This document shows positions 30,917 through 41,679 of a DNA stretch of 64,000 bases, piece by piece. Both the position numbers and the translations under genes were made by a program. Positions within the stretch are counted from its first letter, which is position 1, and the number at the start of each line of letters is the position of its first letter. This DNA comes from Thalassotalea sp. PP2-459 (GTDB lineage: Bacteria; Pseudomonadota; Gammaproteobacteria; Enterobacterales; Alteromonadaceae), in assembly GCF_001913705.1 (NCBI RefSeq), contig NZ_MKQD01000013.1:27987-91986 (forward strand), in the 5' to 3' direction. The notes under the pieces are model-generated. The model saw only the letters and a program-made list of their open reading frames with translations. It searched no databases and was not told the origin of the DNA.

Positions 30917-32640
30917 TATGCTTTTACTCCTTTCTTTAACCACATTTCATCAATAGCACCTTGTTTTATTTGCATCGGGTAAACATGTTCTAGTTCATCA
31001 ACTAAAATATCAACAAAGACTAATCGGTTTTTTATTGAGAATGCCTCGCGTAATTTTTCATCAAGCTCTGTAAGTTGATTAATTTGTATGCCTACATGAC
31101 CGTACGATTCTGCTAATTTAACAAAATCAGGTAATGATTCCATATACGAAGAAGAGTGACGACCACCATAAATCATATCTTGCCACTGCCTTACCATACC
31201 TAAAGAGCGATTGTTTAGCGAAACTATTACTACAGGTAATTGGTATTGAAGGCAGGTTGAAAGTTCTTGAATGTTCATTTGAATAGAACCATCACCTGTA
31301 ATACAAACAACATGACTGTCAGGAAAGGCTAATTTAACCCCCATTGCAGCAGGCAAACCAAAACCCATCGTGCCTAAGCCACCAGAATTAATCCATTGTC
31401 TTGGCTTGGCAAAAGGGTAGTACTGTGCGGCAAACATTTGGTGTTGGCCAACATCAGAGCAAAGGTAAGCTTCACCGTTGGTGATTTCATAAACCGCTTC
31501 TATTACTCTTTGAGGCTTAATTTTATCGTTATTTTGTTGATAGCTAATACTACTTAACGAACGCCATTCATTAATTTGTTGCCACCATTGCTCATTCGAA
31601 GTCGATTCAGGAGTAAAGTTTATATTCTCCAACTCTTCCTGTAATTGTGCTAACACAATATCAATTAATCCAACTACGGGGATGTGTGCATTAATAGTTT
31701 TAGAAATTGATGTGGGGTCAATATCAACATGTACAATTTTTGCGTCAGGGCAGAATTTTTTTACATTGTTAGTAACTCGATCATCAAACCTAGCGCCAAG
31801 GGCTAAAATTACGTCTGCATTTGCCATGGCTTTGTTAGCTTCTAAGCTACCATGCATACCTAACATACCAATAAAGTTTTTGTGAACGCCAGATATTCCA
31901 CCGAGCCCCATAAGGGTATTAGTACAAGGAGCATTTAACGTTTCAACTAAACGGGTAAGTTGCTCTGATGCGTCTGCTAATACAATGCCGCCACCAGAAT
32001 AAACCACTAAACGTTTTGCTTCTGTGATGGCTGTTATCGCCTTTTTAATCTGTTTAGGGTGGCCTTTTTTAGTTGGATTATAAGAACGTAGTTTGACATC
32101 AGTTTCGATGTTAAAAGCTGCCTTATTTTGCGGGATTAAAATATCTTTCGGTAATTCAACAACAACAGGGCCAGGGCGGCCAGATTTAGCAATATAATGG
32201 GCTTTAGCAATAACATTAGGAATTTCTGCAAGGTCGCGACAGTTAAAACTATGTTTCACTATTGGCCGGGAACAGCCAACAATATCAGTTTCTTGGAATG
32301 CGTCGTCACCGATTAAGCTTGTCGGTACTTGACCTGCTAGTACAACCATCGGGATTGAATCCATATATGCGGTTGCGATCCCTGTAACACAGTTAGTTGC
32401 ACCTGGGCCAGAGGTTGCAAGTACGTAACCTACTTCTCCTGTCGCTCTTGAAAAGCCGTCGGCCATATGGGTAGCAGCTTGTTCATGTCTCACAAGAATA
32501 TGTTCAACGTCCTCTTGTTGAAATATTGCATCATATATATCGAGAACAGAGCCGCCAGGATAGCCAAATACATATTTTACCTTAAGTGCCGATAGTGCTT
32601 TAACGACCATTTCAGCACCAGTAAATGTTTGTGTTGCCAT
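30916..32640 (-). CDS. ilvI: Acetolactate synthase large subunit IlvI
   Basis: Catalytic ThDP/FAD enzyme for the first common step of valine, leucine and isoleucine synthesis. 574 residues from ATG 32640 ([16 protein letters not shown]). The frame is open upstream to 32754, but that stretch is the attenuator. Motifs: [29 protein letters not shown] (catalytic Glu), ATSGPGATN, and the ThDP motif [13 protein letters not shown]. It forms an operon with ilvH and is preceded by a Val/Leu leader peptide and terminator. Confidence 0.95.
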   Translation of the reverse strand: MATQTFTGAEMVVKALSALKVKYVFGYPGGSVLDIYDAIFQQEDVEHILVRHEQAATHMADGFSRATGEVGYVLATSGPGATNCVTGIATAYMDSIPMVVLAGQVPTSLIGDDAFQETDIVGCSRPIVKHSFNCRDLAEIPNVIAKAHYIAKSGRPGPVVVELPKDILIPQNKAAFNIETDVKLRSYNPTKKGHPKQIKKAITAITEAKRLVVYSGGGIVLADASEQLTRLVETLNAPCTNTLMGLGGISGVHKNFIGMLGMHGSLEANKAMANADVILALGARFDDRVTNNVKKFCPDAKIVHVDIDPTSISKTINAHIPVVGLIDIVLAQLQEELENINFTPESTSNEQWWQQINEWRSLSSISYQQNNDKIKPQRVIEAVYEITNGEAYLCSDVGQHQMFAAQYYPFAKPRQWINSGGLGTMGFGLPAAMGVKLAFPDSHVVCITGDGSIQMNIQELSTCLQYQLPVVIVSLNNRSLGMVRQWQDMIYGGRHSSSYMESLPDFVKLAESYGHVGIQINQLTELDEKLREAFSIKNRLVFVDILVDELEHVYPMQIKQGAIDEMWLKKGVKA

Positions 32641-32683
32641 TGAATTTTCCCTTACTAAGAGTTGTTTCCTAAAATACTGAAAT

Positions 32684-32716
32684 AAAAAACCCCCGGTCTT
32701 TTCAGAGCGAGGGTTT
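32684..32716 (-). terminator. ilvIH transcription attenuator terminator
   Basis: On the minus strand AAACCCTCG (32716-32708) pairs with CGGGGGTTT (32695-32687), one G-U pair, followed by a T6 tract ending at 32684. It lies between the leader peptide and ilvI. The 5' arm can alternatively pair with GCGGGGTT (32760-32753), which overlaps the leader stop codon: AACCC-T-CGC pairs with GCG-GGGTT with one bulged T. That is the layout of a ribosome-controlled terminator/antiterminator switch. Confidence 0.85.
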
Positions 32717-32750
32717 AATGAAAATATTTCGTTAGTTTTTACACACAATA

Positions 32751-32819
32751 TCAACCCCGCATTGGTTTTAAAACCACTACGACTGAGAGGACGACATTGA
32801 GTACATTAACTAGGTTCAT
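32751..32819 (-). CDS. ilvIH leader peptide (Val/Leu attenuator)
   Basis: A 22-residue ORF starting [17 protein letters not shown] and ending KPMRG. Eight of 22 residues are valine, four in a row, and four are leucine; there is no isoleucine. It lies about 110 bp upstream of ilvI, between a predicted promoter and the terminator hairpin. Ribosome stalling at the valine/leucine codons would leave the antiterminator arm free and allow ilvIH transcription, as known for E. coli ilvBN and ilvGMEDA leaders. The ribosome-binding site is weak, but composition and position make the call strong. Confidence 0.88.
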   Translation of the reverse strand: MNLVNVLNVVLSVVVVLKPMRG

Positions 32820-32857
32820 TTGTTATTTTGTATAATATATTCTTTAAATGATATGTG

Positions 32858-32888
32858 TTTATATTAGGCGACTGACTTTACATGTCAA
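32858..32888 (-). promoter_or_regulatory. Predicted ilvIH promoter
   Basis: On the minus strand, perfect -35 TTGACA (32888-32883) and -10 TATAAA (32863-32858) with a 19-bp spacer; TAATAT at 16 bp is an alternative -10. Transcription would begin about 30 nt before the leader peptide. Confidence 0.5.
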
Positions 32889-33206
32889 CAAAAAATGTAG
32901 CTATTAGTCTCATTCAAATATATTGATCTGTTATGGCTGTGCAATGTGTGGTTATAAGCAGGCTAAGAGTATCATTGTTTTTACGAATATTCAGGCTCTA
33001 TTGCCTTTTAAGATGAAAGTTGTATTAAAAAGAAAATTAAGTGTGTGATTTTATATACCTTAAAATTATCGTTGCTAATAAAGGGTAATGTCAGGTAATG
33101 TTTTAAGGTAACAAATAAATATCTTCAATTTTTCATAAGTTTAACGTAAATATGATCTACACTTATATTTAAAAAAGTTAACGCTAACGGAGTAGATGAG
33201 AAGCAA
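32889..33206. other. Intergenic region before REC-HD-GYP gene
   Basis: About 320 bp of AT-rich DNA between the ilvIH promoter and the divergent regulator gene. It should contain the promoter of the regulator. No other structure was recognised. Confidence 0.5.
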
Positions 33207-34760
33207 ATGTCTAAATTTATTTTTAAGGAAGAAATAGAAGAAAGCTCCGCTGAGTCAGCGCCAAAAAAAGAGCGTTTTTGGCGCATCCTTGTGGTTGATG
33301 ACGATGAATCTGTTCATCAAATTACCCGCCTTGTGTTAAGTGACGCGCATATTGAAGGAAGAAAGTTAGATATTGTCTCTGCTTATTCTTCTGCAGAGGC
33401 CAAACAAGTATTAGCAAATGATGATAGCTTTTGTATGGCGTTTGTGGATGTTGTGATGGAAACTGACCATGCAGGTTTAGAGTTAGTTGAATGGATACGC
33501 AAAGAAAAACGTAATCAAGCGATTCGGTTAATATTACGAACTGGCCAAGCGGGTACGGCTCCAGAAGCAAAAGTAATTAAAGAGTTTGATATAAACGATT
33601 ACAAAGAAAAAACTGATTTTACCGCAGGTAAAATGACAACTTCTGTGTATGCAGGTATTCGTGCTTATCGCGATATCATGACAATCCAACGTAGTTTAGA
33701 TGCCTTTAAACAACTAATTTTATCTACTCATGATTTATTACGAATTAATCAATTCAAACCTTTTGGCTCTGCTGCGCTAAATCACTTGTTAACCTTAATG
33801 GATATTGAAAGTTCTGCTTTATACATAGCTCGTAGTCAACGTGAGCTTGATCACGAAAACACTAACTTGATCATTGCTTGCACAGGAAAATATGTTGTCG
33901 AATCTGACTGCTTAGAAAACTCTGACATTGATGATTCAGTGAAAAACTTGATCAAAAAAGCGTTTGATGAGAAGAAGCATTTTTATGAAAATCAATGTTT
34001 TGTTGGGTACTATGAAACGTCATCTAACGCATCTTCTGTTTTGTACATTGAATTTGAAGATGATGCTGAGCACTTTCGTTCAAACTTAGCTGAATTATTT
34101 GCCACGAATGTTGCGTTGATATTAGAAAGCTTAACAAAACAACATGAATTAGAACTCACTCAGAAAGAGTTGTTATGCATTGTAGGTGAAGCGATTGAAC
34201 GTAAGTCACAGAAAGCAAGTGCACATGTTAAAAGGGTGGCTGAGATTTGTGCACTAGTGGCAACGAAACTTGGTTTAGAAGATAAGCTTGTAGCCGCGAT
34301 TAAAATAGCAGCACCATTACATGATATTGGTAAAGTGGCGATACCTAATAATATTTTACAAAAGCCAGATCAACTTAATGAACAAGAATGGCAATTAATG
34401 AAAAGCCATACCGTCGTCGGGAGTGATTTACTTGAACGTTCGAAAGAGAAAATTTCACGTATTGCAGCGCGAATGGCAAAATATCATCATGAAAATTGGG
34501 ATGGTACTGGTTACCCCGATGGTTTAGAGGGAGAAAATATTCCGCTTGAAGCTAGGATCATGGCGATAGCAGATGTATTTGATTCCTTAGGTACAAAGCG
34601 TGTTTACCAAAAACAATGGGACAACAAAGATATTTTACAATTTTTGCAGGAACAACGAGGGAAGAAATTTCAGCCAGAGCTAGTAGATATTTTTATTAAA
34701 CACTTTGATGAATTTACTCAAATAAAAGAGAATATTCCGGATACCAAGCCAGAAAACTAA
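33207..34760 (+). CDS. Response regulator with DUF3369 and HD-GYP domain
   Basis: 517 residues. N-terminal receiver domain (about 25-155) with acidic pocket VVDDDES and phospho-acceptor Asp81 in FVDVVME; a central DUF3369 domain (about 165-310); a C-terminal HD-GYP domain with HDIGK (near 372) and HHENWDGTGYPDGL (near 427), plus MAIADVFDSL. HD-GYP proteins hydrolyse c-di-GMP to pGpG/GMP, and the HD and GYP motifs are complete here. No partner histidine kinase is adjacent. With the EAL protein nearby, two c-di-GMP-degrading enzymes lie within 8 kb. Confidence 0.92.
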   Translation: MSKFIFKEEIEESSAESAPKKERFWRILVVDDDESVHQITRLVLSDAHIEGRKLDIVSAYSSAEAKQVLANDDSFCMAFVDVVMETDHAGLELVEWIRKEKRNQAIRLILRTGQAGTAPEAKVIKEFDINDYKEKTDFTAGKMTTSVYAGIRAYRDIMTIQRSLDAFKQLILSTHDLLRINQFKPFGSAALNHLLTLMDIESSALYIARSQRELDHENTNLIIACTGKYVVESDCLENSDIDDSVKNLIKKAFDEKKHFYENQCFVGYYETSSNASSVLYIEFEDDAEHFRSNLAELFATNVALILESLTKQHELELTQKELLCIVGEAIERKSQKASAHVKRVAEICALVATKLGLEDKLVAAIKIAAPLHDIGKVAIPNNILQKPDQLNEQEWQLMKSHTVVGSDLLERSKEKISRIAARMAKYHHENWDGTGYPDGLEGENIPLEARIMAIADVFDSLGTKRVYQKQWDNKDILQFLQEQRGKKFQPELVDIFIKHFDEFTQIKENIPDTKPEN

Positions 34761-34849
34761 TAAAAATGGTGTTTCATTAATCGTAATTAAAATTGCTTAA
34801 TCCAGCTTAGTTAGTGAATTTATTTTCCCATAAATTACAAGGGATTGCT

Positions 34850-35127
34850 ATGCGCATACTATTGATAATATGTATTTGCCTGTTTACTTCAGCTTGTGTT
34901 GTAGTGCCTGAAGTGGCAGATGTACCTAAATATAAATGTGGTCTGTCTACCGATCAAAAACACTTAAAGTGGTTAATTTAATGGAAGGCGATACTAGCTT
35001 CTATGCTTGGAATGATGAGTTTTTTTCGATTATTTCGATGCCAACGTCAGCAGTAGTTTCGGGTGTCTATGTTGCTGTAAATAATGTTTACCACGCAGGT
35101 GAAAAAACCATTAAATGCGGAACTTAA
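34850..35127 (+). pseudogene. Frameshifted small lipoprotein gene
   Basis: ATG 34850 opens a frame with a lipoprotein signal (MRILLIICICLFTSAC, Cys16) that stops after 43 codons at 34981. The -1 frame continues, from about 34950 to 35127, as ...KTLKVVNLMEGDTSFYAWNDE... to IKCGT. The two parts join naturally at the A5 run in GATCAAAAACACTT: one extra A would restore a protein of about 92 residues. I read this as a single-base deletion or a sequencing error rather than programmed frameshifting, since no in-frame slippery heptamer is seen. Family not recognised. Confidence 0.6.
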
Positions 35128-35213
35128 ATGCATTGAAAGTAAATTGTTTTTGTATAATAGATAAAAAGTGCTTTTAGATAAATACTTCAAAAATCATAGA
35201 GGTTGATAGCCCC

Positions 35214-35795
35214 GTGTTTAATAAACATATTGTGTTATCTGATATTTTTGGTCGAACAGGTGCCCTAGAAAAATTTGTCGATGCGCTGCCATTCAGTTCG
35301 ATTATTGTTGATCCCTACAATGGTAAAAAAATGACGTTTGCAGATGAACAACAAGCATATCAATACTTTACTGAACATGTTGGTTTAGAGGCTTACACTG
35401 AAAAACTTCACCAAGTGTTATTGAATACCAATTATAATGTGCAGTTAATTGGCTTCAGTGTTGGTGCATCGATAATTTGGCGAATTTCAGACCGTCATTA
35501 TGAGGGGATTATTCAGAATGCGTTTCTATTTTATGGCTCTCAAATTAGACATTCTCTAGATATTGAACCTACCTTTACAGTAAACGTAATTTGTCCAATT
35601 AAAGAAAGGCATTTTGATATCACTGCATTTAAATTAGCGATCACAGATAAAAACAAGGTGAACATAATCCAATCCCATTATTTACATGGCTTTATGAATG
35701 AATGTTCTACGAACTTTGACCTTGAAGGATATCGTAAATTCAAACAATTCATTGTTAAATATTCAACAGACCCAAATATTATTAGCGGTATTTAA
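35214..35795 (+). CDS. Small alpha/beta-hydrolase-like protein
   Basis: 193 residues from a GTG start. It has the nucleophile elbow GFSVGAS (Ser82) after a hydrophobic strand VQLIG, a candidate catalytic His in SHYLHGFMN, and size and layout like dienelactone-hydrolase-type alpha/beta hydrolases. No signal peptide, so probably cytoplasmic. Substrate unknown. The preceding ribosome-binding site is weak. Confidence 0.6.
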   Translation: MFNKHIVLSDIFGRTGALEKFVDALPFSSIIVDPYNGKKMTFADEQQAYQYFTEHVGLEAYTEKLHQVLLNTNYNVQLIGFSVGASIIWRISDRHYEGIIQNAFLFYGSQIRHSLDIEPTFTVNVICPIKERHFDITAFKLAITDKNKVNIIQSHYLHGFMNECSTNFDLEGYRKFKQFIVKYSTDPNIISGI

Positions 35796-35927
35796 ATAAC
35801 CATTAAAAAATCGCTTAATATGAAAAATTTATAGTAGATATCTTTAATTGTTAACTATTCATGTTTAAGTATGCTTAAGCGTGTGAAAAGGCTAAGTCAG
35901 TTATGTATTATCAAAGGACCAAAAATT

Positions 35928-36146
35928 GTGAATAATAATATGCGTGACAAAATTATTACTGTTTGTGATAAAAAAATTGCACACAAGGGAGAAAATGTTG
36001 GCTTGTCGTTTTATGCTTTTTTTGCCAATAAAAATGATGATCCTAAATTATTAATGGAAGTCGCTACCTGGTGGATACAAACCCATCAATTAGATCATTT
36101 TGAAAAAGCGATTAAAATAAAACAACTGGTTAAATCTGGCAAATAA
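35928..36146 (+). CDS. DUF6500-like small protein
   Basis: 72 residues from GTG 35928, chosen because AAAGGA lies 10 nt upstream; ATG 35940 (MRDKIITVCDKKIAHKG) is an alternative start and 35871 is also open. Conserved-looking core GLSFYAFFANKNDDP...WWIQTHQLDHFEKAIKIKQL (split). I recall it as the DUF6500 family, function unknown. It is 12 bp upstream of the VOC-family gene and probably co-transcribed. Confidence 0.55.
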   Translation: MNNNMRDKIITVCDKKIAHKGENVGLSFYAFFANKNDDPKLLMEVATWWIQTHQLDHFEKAIKIKQLVKSGK

Positions 36147-36158
36147 GCAGAGAAATAG

Positions 36159-36521
36159 ATGATGAACAAACATGAAAAATTAAATTATGTTGAATTCCCC
36201 GCGAGTAACCTTCAAGCCACAAAGCAATTCTTTACCCAGGTTTTTGATTGGCAGTTCGTTGATTATGGTCCTGAATATACTTCATTTTCTAATCAAGGTT
36301 TAGATGGTGGTTTTTATTTATCTGAACAGCGTAACCATAGCGATAACGGAGGTGCATTGTTGGTTTTTTATACAGGCAATATAAACCAAACGTTGACTAA
36401 AATTAAGGAAAATGCAGGCACAATAAACAAGCCAATATTTGAATTTCCAGGCGGTTGTCGATTTCACTTTATTGAGCCAAGTGGTAATGAGTTTGCTGTT
36501 TGGTCAGAAAGTCAAAACTAA
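36159..36521 (+). CDS. VOC (glyoxalase/bleomycin-resistance) family protein
   Basis: 120 residues with the vicinal-oxygen-chelate pattern: LNYVEFPASNLQATKQFFTQVFDWQF at the start, GGFYLSEQ in the middle, and GGCRFHFIEPSGNEFAVWSE at the end with the usual metal-type Glu. Such small VOC proteins have varied or unknown functions; no substrate can be assigned. Confidence 0.85.
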   Translation: MMNKHEKLNYVEFPASNLQATKQFFTQVFDWQFVDYGPEYTSFSNQGLDGGFYLSEQRNHSDNGGALLVFYTGNINQTLTKIKENAGTINKPIFEFPGGCRFHFIEPSGNEFAVWSESQN

Positions 36522-36784
36522 GTTAATATGGCTACTATTCGCACTATAGTTCGTGTGTTTCTCATTGGTTGTAATTCGTGTCAGCATCAGTAAATATCGG
36601 TACTTACCTATTAACATCATTCAAATTTAGGTAAAAAGTCTCCTTCAAGACTAAATTACATGACAAGATCGTGAATTATTTATAAAAAAGCGCTGCTTTA
36701 CTCTACTTTATGCGATCATTTTTGTGTAAAATCTTTGACCTTTATTTTTTAACAATCAATGAGTCTAGCCAAAGAACGGTGTAA

Positions 36785-37786
<1,002 letters not shown>

Positions 37787-37797
37787 GGCAATTCTTC

Positions 37798-40197
37798 ATG
37801 AAATTTAGTGAATCTTGGTTACGAGAGTGGGTAAACCCTACAATATCTTCGGATGAATTGACCCACCAAATCACCATGGCAGGCTTAGAAGTTGATGGGG
37901 TAGAACCCGTTGCCGGTGAATTTTCAGGCGTCGTGATAGGTGAAGTGGTTGAATGTGGTCAGCACCCCGATGCTGACAAACTTCAAGTAACAAAAATTAA
38001 TGTCGGCAGCGCCAGCGAAGATGGCGAATTAATTGATATTGTTTGTGGTGCAAAAAACTGTCGATTAGGCTTAAAAGTTGCTGTCGCTATGGTGGGTGCG
38101 GTTCTACCGGGAAATTTTAAAATTAAAAAAGCAAAACTGCGTGGTCAGCCTTCATTTGGTATGCTTTGTAGTGAGTCAGAGTTAGGCTTAGCAGAAGAAA
38201 GTGATGGTATTCTCGAGTTATCACAAGACGCACCTATCGGTGAAGATATTCGTGATTTCTTAGATTTAAATGATGTCACTATTGATGTTGATTTAACAGC
38301 TAATCGTGGTGATTGTTTAGGGCTAAAAGGCTTAGCTCGTGAAGTAGGTGTTTTAAATAGTTTAGCCGTCAATGAACCTGATATTACCAGTGTTCCGTCT
38401 ACAATCGACGACAAGCGTTCAATCACATTATCGGCTTCACAAGCATGTCCTCGATATTTAGGTAGGGTGATCAAAAACATTAATGTAGATGCCCAAACAC
38501 CATTGTGGATGGTAGAAAAGCTTCGCCGTAGTGGTGTTCGTTCTATCGACCCGGTGGTTGATATCACGAATTATGTGTTGCTTGAGCAAGGGCATCCTAT
38601 GCATGCTTTTGATCTTGATACCATTGAAGGTGGTATTGATGTACGCTATGCAAAGCTTGATGAAAAGTTAACCACACTGGATGAAAATGAAGTCACGTTA
38701 AATGAACAAACACTTGTGATTGCTGATGACAATAAAGCGTTAGCCATTGCTGGTATCTTTGGTGGTTTACATTCTGGTGTTACGGGTAACACCAAAGATA
38801 TTTTCTTAGAAAGTGCTTTTTTTGCTCCTTTAGCTATTTTAGGTAAAGCGCGCCAATATGGTTTACATACAGATGCATCACATCGTTATGAGCGTGGCAT
38901 TGACCCTGAATTACAGCACCAAGCAATGGAGCGCGCAACAGGTTTATTACTTGATATTGTTGGTGGTGAAGCGGGCCCTGTTGTTGAAGCTGTAGCTTCA
39001 GAGCATCTACCTAAGGTTAAGCAAATTGCGCTTCGTCGAAGTAAACTAGATTCTCGTATTGGTCATCATATTTCTGACGAACAGGTTATCGAAATTTTAA
39101 CGAGGTTAGGTTTTACTGTTACCTTTGCAGATAAAACGTGGCAAGTAAGTGTACCAACATATCGTTTTGATATTTCGATTGAAGAAGATTTAACAGAAGA
39201 AGTTGCGCGTATCTTTGGTTATAACAATATTCCTAATACGTCGCCAAAAGCAACATTAGCCATGTGTGATCGTAAAGAAGCACAACTACCAATAAAACGT
39301 TTACGTCAAACATTAGTCACTCGAGGTTATCAAGAAGCGATTACCTACAGCTTTGTTGATCCTAAAGTACAGCAGCTTATTCATCCAGAACAAGAGGTGA
39401 TGACATTACCGCATCCTATTTCATCTGAAATGTCGGTTATGCGTTTAAGCTTATGGACAGGGCTATTACAATCGGTTGTTTATAATCAAAATCGTCAACA
39501 ACAACGTGTACGCTTATTTGAAACGGGCTTACGTTTTGTGCCTGACGAAAGCGTAGAAAACGGCGTTCGTCAGCAGCAAATGATTGCAGGTGTAGTTTCG
39601 GGCAACCGCAATCAAGAACATTGGGATATGGAAAAGTCAGCTAGCGATTTTTACGATATCAAAGCAGACGTTGAATCGTTATTGGCAAGAACTGCAAATA
39701 GCCAAGCTTACACCTTTGAACGAGGTCAACATGATGCATTACACCCAGGACAAACCGCCGCTATTTTGAAAAATGGTGAGCTAATTGGTCATGTTGGTAC
39801 CTTACACCCTGAATTAGAAAGAAAATTAGGCTTGAATGGCCGCACATTAGTTTTTGAACTTTTATTGAGTGAAATTTCAACACTGAACATCCCGCTAGCA
39901 GGCGATATTTCTCGCTTTCCGGCAAATAGACGTGATATCGCTGTCATCGTTGAAGAGAGTGTTGATGCAAAAAAAGTGTTACAACTCATTGAAAATGTTG
40001 GCGGAAATTATTTAGTTGATCTAAACTTGTTCGATGTATACAGAGGCAATGGAATAAATGATGGCTTTAAAAGCCTCGCTATTGCCATGATACTACAAGA
40101 TCATGAAAAGACTCTTGAAGAAAAAGATATCAATGATGTTGTAAATCGAGTGGTCGAAACGTTAAAAGATGAGCTAAATGCATCACTGAGGGATTAA
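37798..40197 (+). CDS. pheT: Phenylalanine-tRNA ligase beta subunit PheT
   Basis: 799 residues, close to the usual bacterial length. Domains in order: B1 and the tRNA-binding (EMAP-like) domain about 40-150 ([24 protein letters not shown]), B3/B4 editing domain about 210-400 ([11 protein letters not shown]), B5 domain about 405-475, catalytic-like core, and a C-terminal FDX-ACB anticodon-binding domain ([15 protein letters not shown]). It starts 11 bp after pheS and ends 3 bp before ihfA. Confidence 0.97.
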   Translation: MKFSESWLREWVNPTISSDELTHQITMAGLEVDGVEPVAGEFSGVVIGEVVECGQHPDADKLQVTKINVGSASEDGELIDIVCGAKNCRLGLKVAVAMVGAVLPGNFKIKKAKLRGQPSFGMLCSESELGLAEESDGILELSQDAPIGEDIRDFLDLNDVTIDVDLTANRGDCLGLKGLAREVGVLNSLAVNEPDITSVPSTIDDKRSITLSASQACPRYLGRVIKNINVDAQTPLWMVEKLRRSGVRSIDPVVDITNYVLLEQGHPMHAFDLDTIEGGIDVRYAKLDEKLTTLDENEVTLNEQTLVIADDNKALAIAGIFGGLHSGVTGNTKDIFLESAFFAPLAILGKARQYGLHTDASHRYERGIDPELQHQAMERATGLLLDIVGGEAGPVVEAVASEHLPKVKQIALRRSKLDSRIGHHISDEQVIEILTRLGFTVTFADKTWQVSVPTYRFDISIEEDLTEEVARIFGYNNIPNTSPKATLAMCDRKEAQLPIKRLRQTLVTRGYQEAITYSFVDPKVQQLIHPEQEVMTLPHPISSEMSVMRLSLWTGLLQSVVYNQNRQQQRVRLFETGLRFVPDESVENGVRQQQMIAGVVSGNRNQEHWDMEKSASDFYDIKADVESLLARTANSQAYTFERGQHDALHPGQTAAILKNGELIGHVGTLHPELERKLGLNGRTLVFELLLSEISTLNIPLAGDISRFPANRRDIAVIVEESVDAKKVLQLIENVGGNYLVDLNLFDVYRGNGINDGFKSLAIAMILQDHEKTLEEKDINDVVNRVVETLKDELNASLRD

Positions 40198-40200
40198 GCA

Positions 40201-40491
40201 ATGGCGCTAACCAAAGCAGAAGTCGCAGAACATTTATTTGAAAAAGTGGGTTTAAGTAAACGTGACGCAAAAGATATTGTAGAAATATTTTTTGAAGAAA
40301 TTCGTGAAACACTAGAGGCTGGGCAGCAAGTTAAATTGTCTGGTTTTGGTAATTTTGATCTTCGCGAAAAAAGTGAACGCCCAGGGCGTAATCCTAAAAC
40401 GGGTGAAGATATTCCAATTTCCGCTCGTCGCGTTGTTACTTTTAGACCTGGACAAAAGTTAAAAAGCCGTGTCGAAGACGGTAACGGGTAG
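40201..40491 (+). CDS. ihfA: Integration host factor alpha subunit IhfA
   Basis: 96 residues, DNA-bending HU/IHF family. [24 protein letters not shown] start, [24 protein letters not shown] with the intercalating proline arm, and [15 protein letters not shown] end. It follows pheT directly, as in E. coli. Confidence 0.97.
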   Translation: MALTKAEVAEHLFEKVGLSKRDAKDIVEIFFEEIRETLEAGQQVKLSGFGNFDLREKSERPGRNPKTGEDIPISARRVVTFRPGQKLKSRVEDGNG

Positions 40492-40500
40492 CCTTAGGTT

Positions 40501-40534
40501 TATATAAAAGGTTACTTCGGTAACCTTTTATATA
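40501..40534 (+). terminator. Terminator after pheST-ihfA
   Basis: TATATAAAAGGTTAC (40501-40515), loop TTCG, GTAACCTTTTATATA (40520-40534): a perfect 15-bp stem capped by the stable UUCG tetraloop. Confidence 0.85.
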
Positions 40535-40562
40535 ATGAAAAGAAAATAGTATCAGTATTCTA

Positions 40563-40988
40563 ATGACTGAGATTAAAACACAGCCTACACAGTATGATGT
40601 GCATCACTTTTTATCAACTATTGATAACGAAGTGCGCAGAAAAGATGCCCATACTTTGTTGTCTATCTTCACAGAATTAACAGGTTACAAACCTGTAATG
40701 TGGGGTAGTGCCATTATTGGTTTTGGTCAATACCAATATCAAAATAGTAAGGGGATTAACAAGTGGATGCTCACGGGGTTTTCGCCAAGAAAGCAAAATC
40801 TTTCGTTATATATCATGCAGGGCTTTGATCATTATCAAGATTACCTTAGAGACATTGGTAACGTTAAAACTGCAAAATCATGTCTATATATCAACCGTTT
40901 AGATAAAATAGACATGGAAGCGTTAATGATATTTCTACAAAAATCGATAATCGATATAAAACAGAAATATCCTGATCATACTTCTTAA
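40563..40988 (+). CDS. DUF1801 domain protein
   Basis: 141 residues. Matches the DUF1801 (YdhG-like) pattern: TGYKPVMWGSAIIGFGQYQYQ, TGFSPRKQNLSLYIM and KSCLYINRLDKIDMEAL. Small cytoplasmic proteins with no established function. Its stop overlaps the convergent DUF2937 gene by 4 bp. Confidence 0.85.
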   Translation: MTEIKTQPTQYDVHHFLSTIDNEVRRKDAHTLLSIFTELTGYKPVMWGSAIIGFGQYQYQNSKGINKWMLTGFSPRKQNLSLYIMQGFDHYQDYLRDIGNVKTAKSCLYINRLDKIDMEALMIFLQKSIIDIKQKYPDHTS

Positions 40989-41506
40989 TTTGTCTCAACT
41001 TGTTTAAACATTCGCTGGTAAACACAGCTACAGCTGTATAAACATAGTTTCAGTAAACTCATTACGAGTATTGCAATGAAAAAACCTGTACACAACGCTT
41101 CTATTGTTAAGGGAATTGATAAGCTAAACATTGTATAGGTTTGCTGGACAATACTGTCATCAAAATTTGTACTGAAAAACCATAGTTGCTCTAAATAAGG
41201 TTGATTATGTAAGCTGGTAAATTGAAATGTTAAATAATCACGACGATTGATTAGTTCATTAACGATCATACCTGTTTTGTTAATAATGGTGTCGCTATTT
41301 GAAAGGTAATGTTCAGTAAGTTTAGATAAACTACCATTAAAATGCATGTCTGCTAAGGTTTGATATTGTGAAAGCTGCCATTTAGCTTCTTCTAAACGTC
41401 CAGAAAGTTGTTGAATATACTGTGTTAGAAAGGCAGGGCACTGAATACCCATAATAAATATTATGGTAAATAAACACCTATCAATAAGCTGATGAATAAA
41501 TGACAT
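40985..41506 (-). CDS. DUF2937 family membrane protein
   Basis: 173 residues, recognised as DUF2937: an N-terminal hydrophobic segment followed by QCPAFLTQYIQQLSGRLEEAKWQL, a mostly helical extracytoplasmic middle, and a C-terminal transmembrane helix (IEALCTGFFIAILVMSLLKL). Function unknown. It diverges from the ABC transporter gene. Confidence 0.7.
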   Translation of the reverse strand: MSFIHQLIDRCLFTIIFIMGIQCPAFLTQYIQQLSGRLEEAKWQLSQYQTLADMHFNGSLSKLTEHYLSNSDTIINKTGMIVNELINRRDYLTFQFTSLHNQPYLEQLWFFSTNFDDSIVQQTYTMFSLSIPLTIEALCTGFFIAILVMSLLKLCLYSCSCVYQRMFKQVETN

Positions 41507-41679
41507 TATTACCCATTGTCTTTAGTAAACTTCGCCCCATAATACACCGATTGTTTGTTGTCTTAAAGGTCACCGGTACTTAAGCTAGAATTTACGAATG
41601 GTTTAAGTTAGTTATAGAAAACAGTTGTTACCTTTAGGCTAATAGATATGATTTTGTTAAATTTCTTAACGAGCACAAT

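Noticed and set aside
34936..35127. Stand-alone 63-codon gene starting at ATG 34936
   Set aside because: It has no ribosome-binding site and reads as the continuation of the lipoprotein frame starting at 34850; treated as part of a frameshifted gene.
36710..36784. Short ORF with three Phe codons before pheS, as a possible pheM-like leader
   Set aside because: Only 3 of 24 residues are Phe and they are scattered. There is no terminator hairpin with a T-run between it and pheS; the CGGTG/CACCG hairpin lacks a T-tract.
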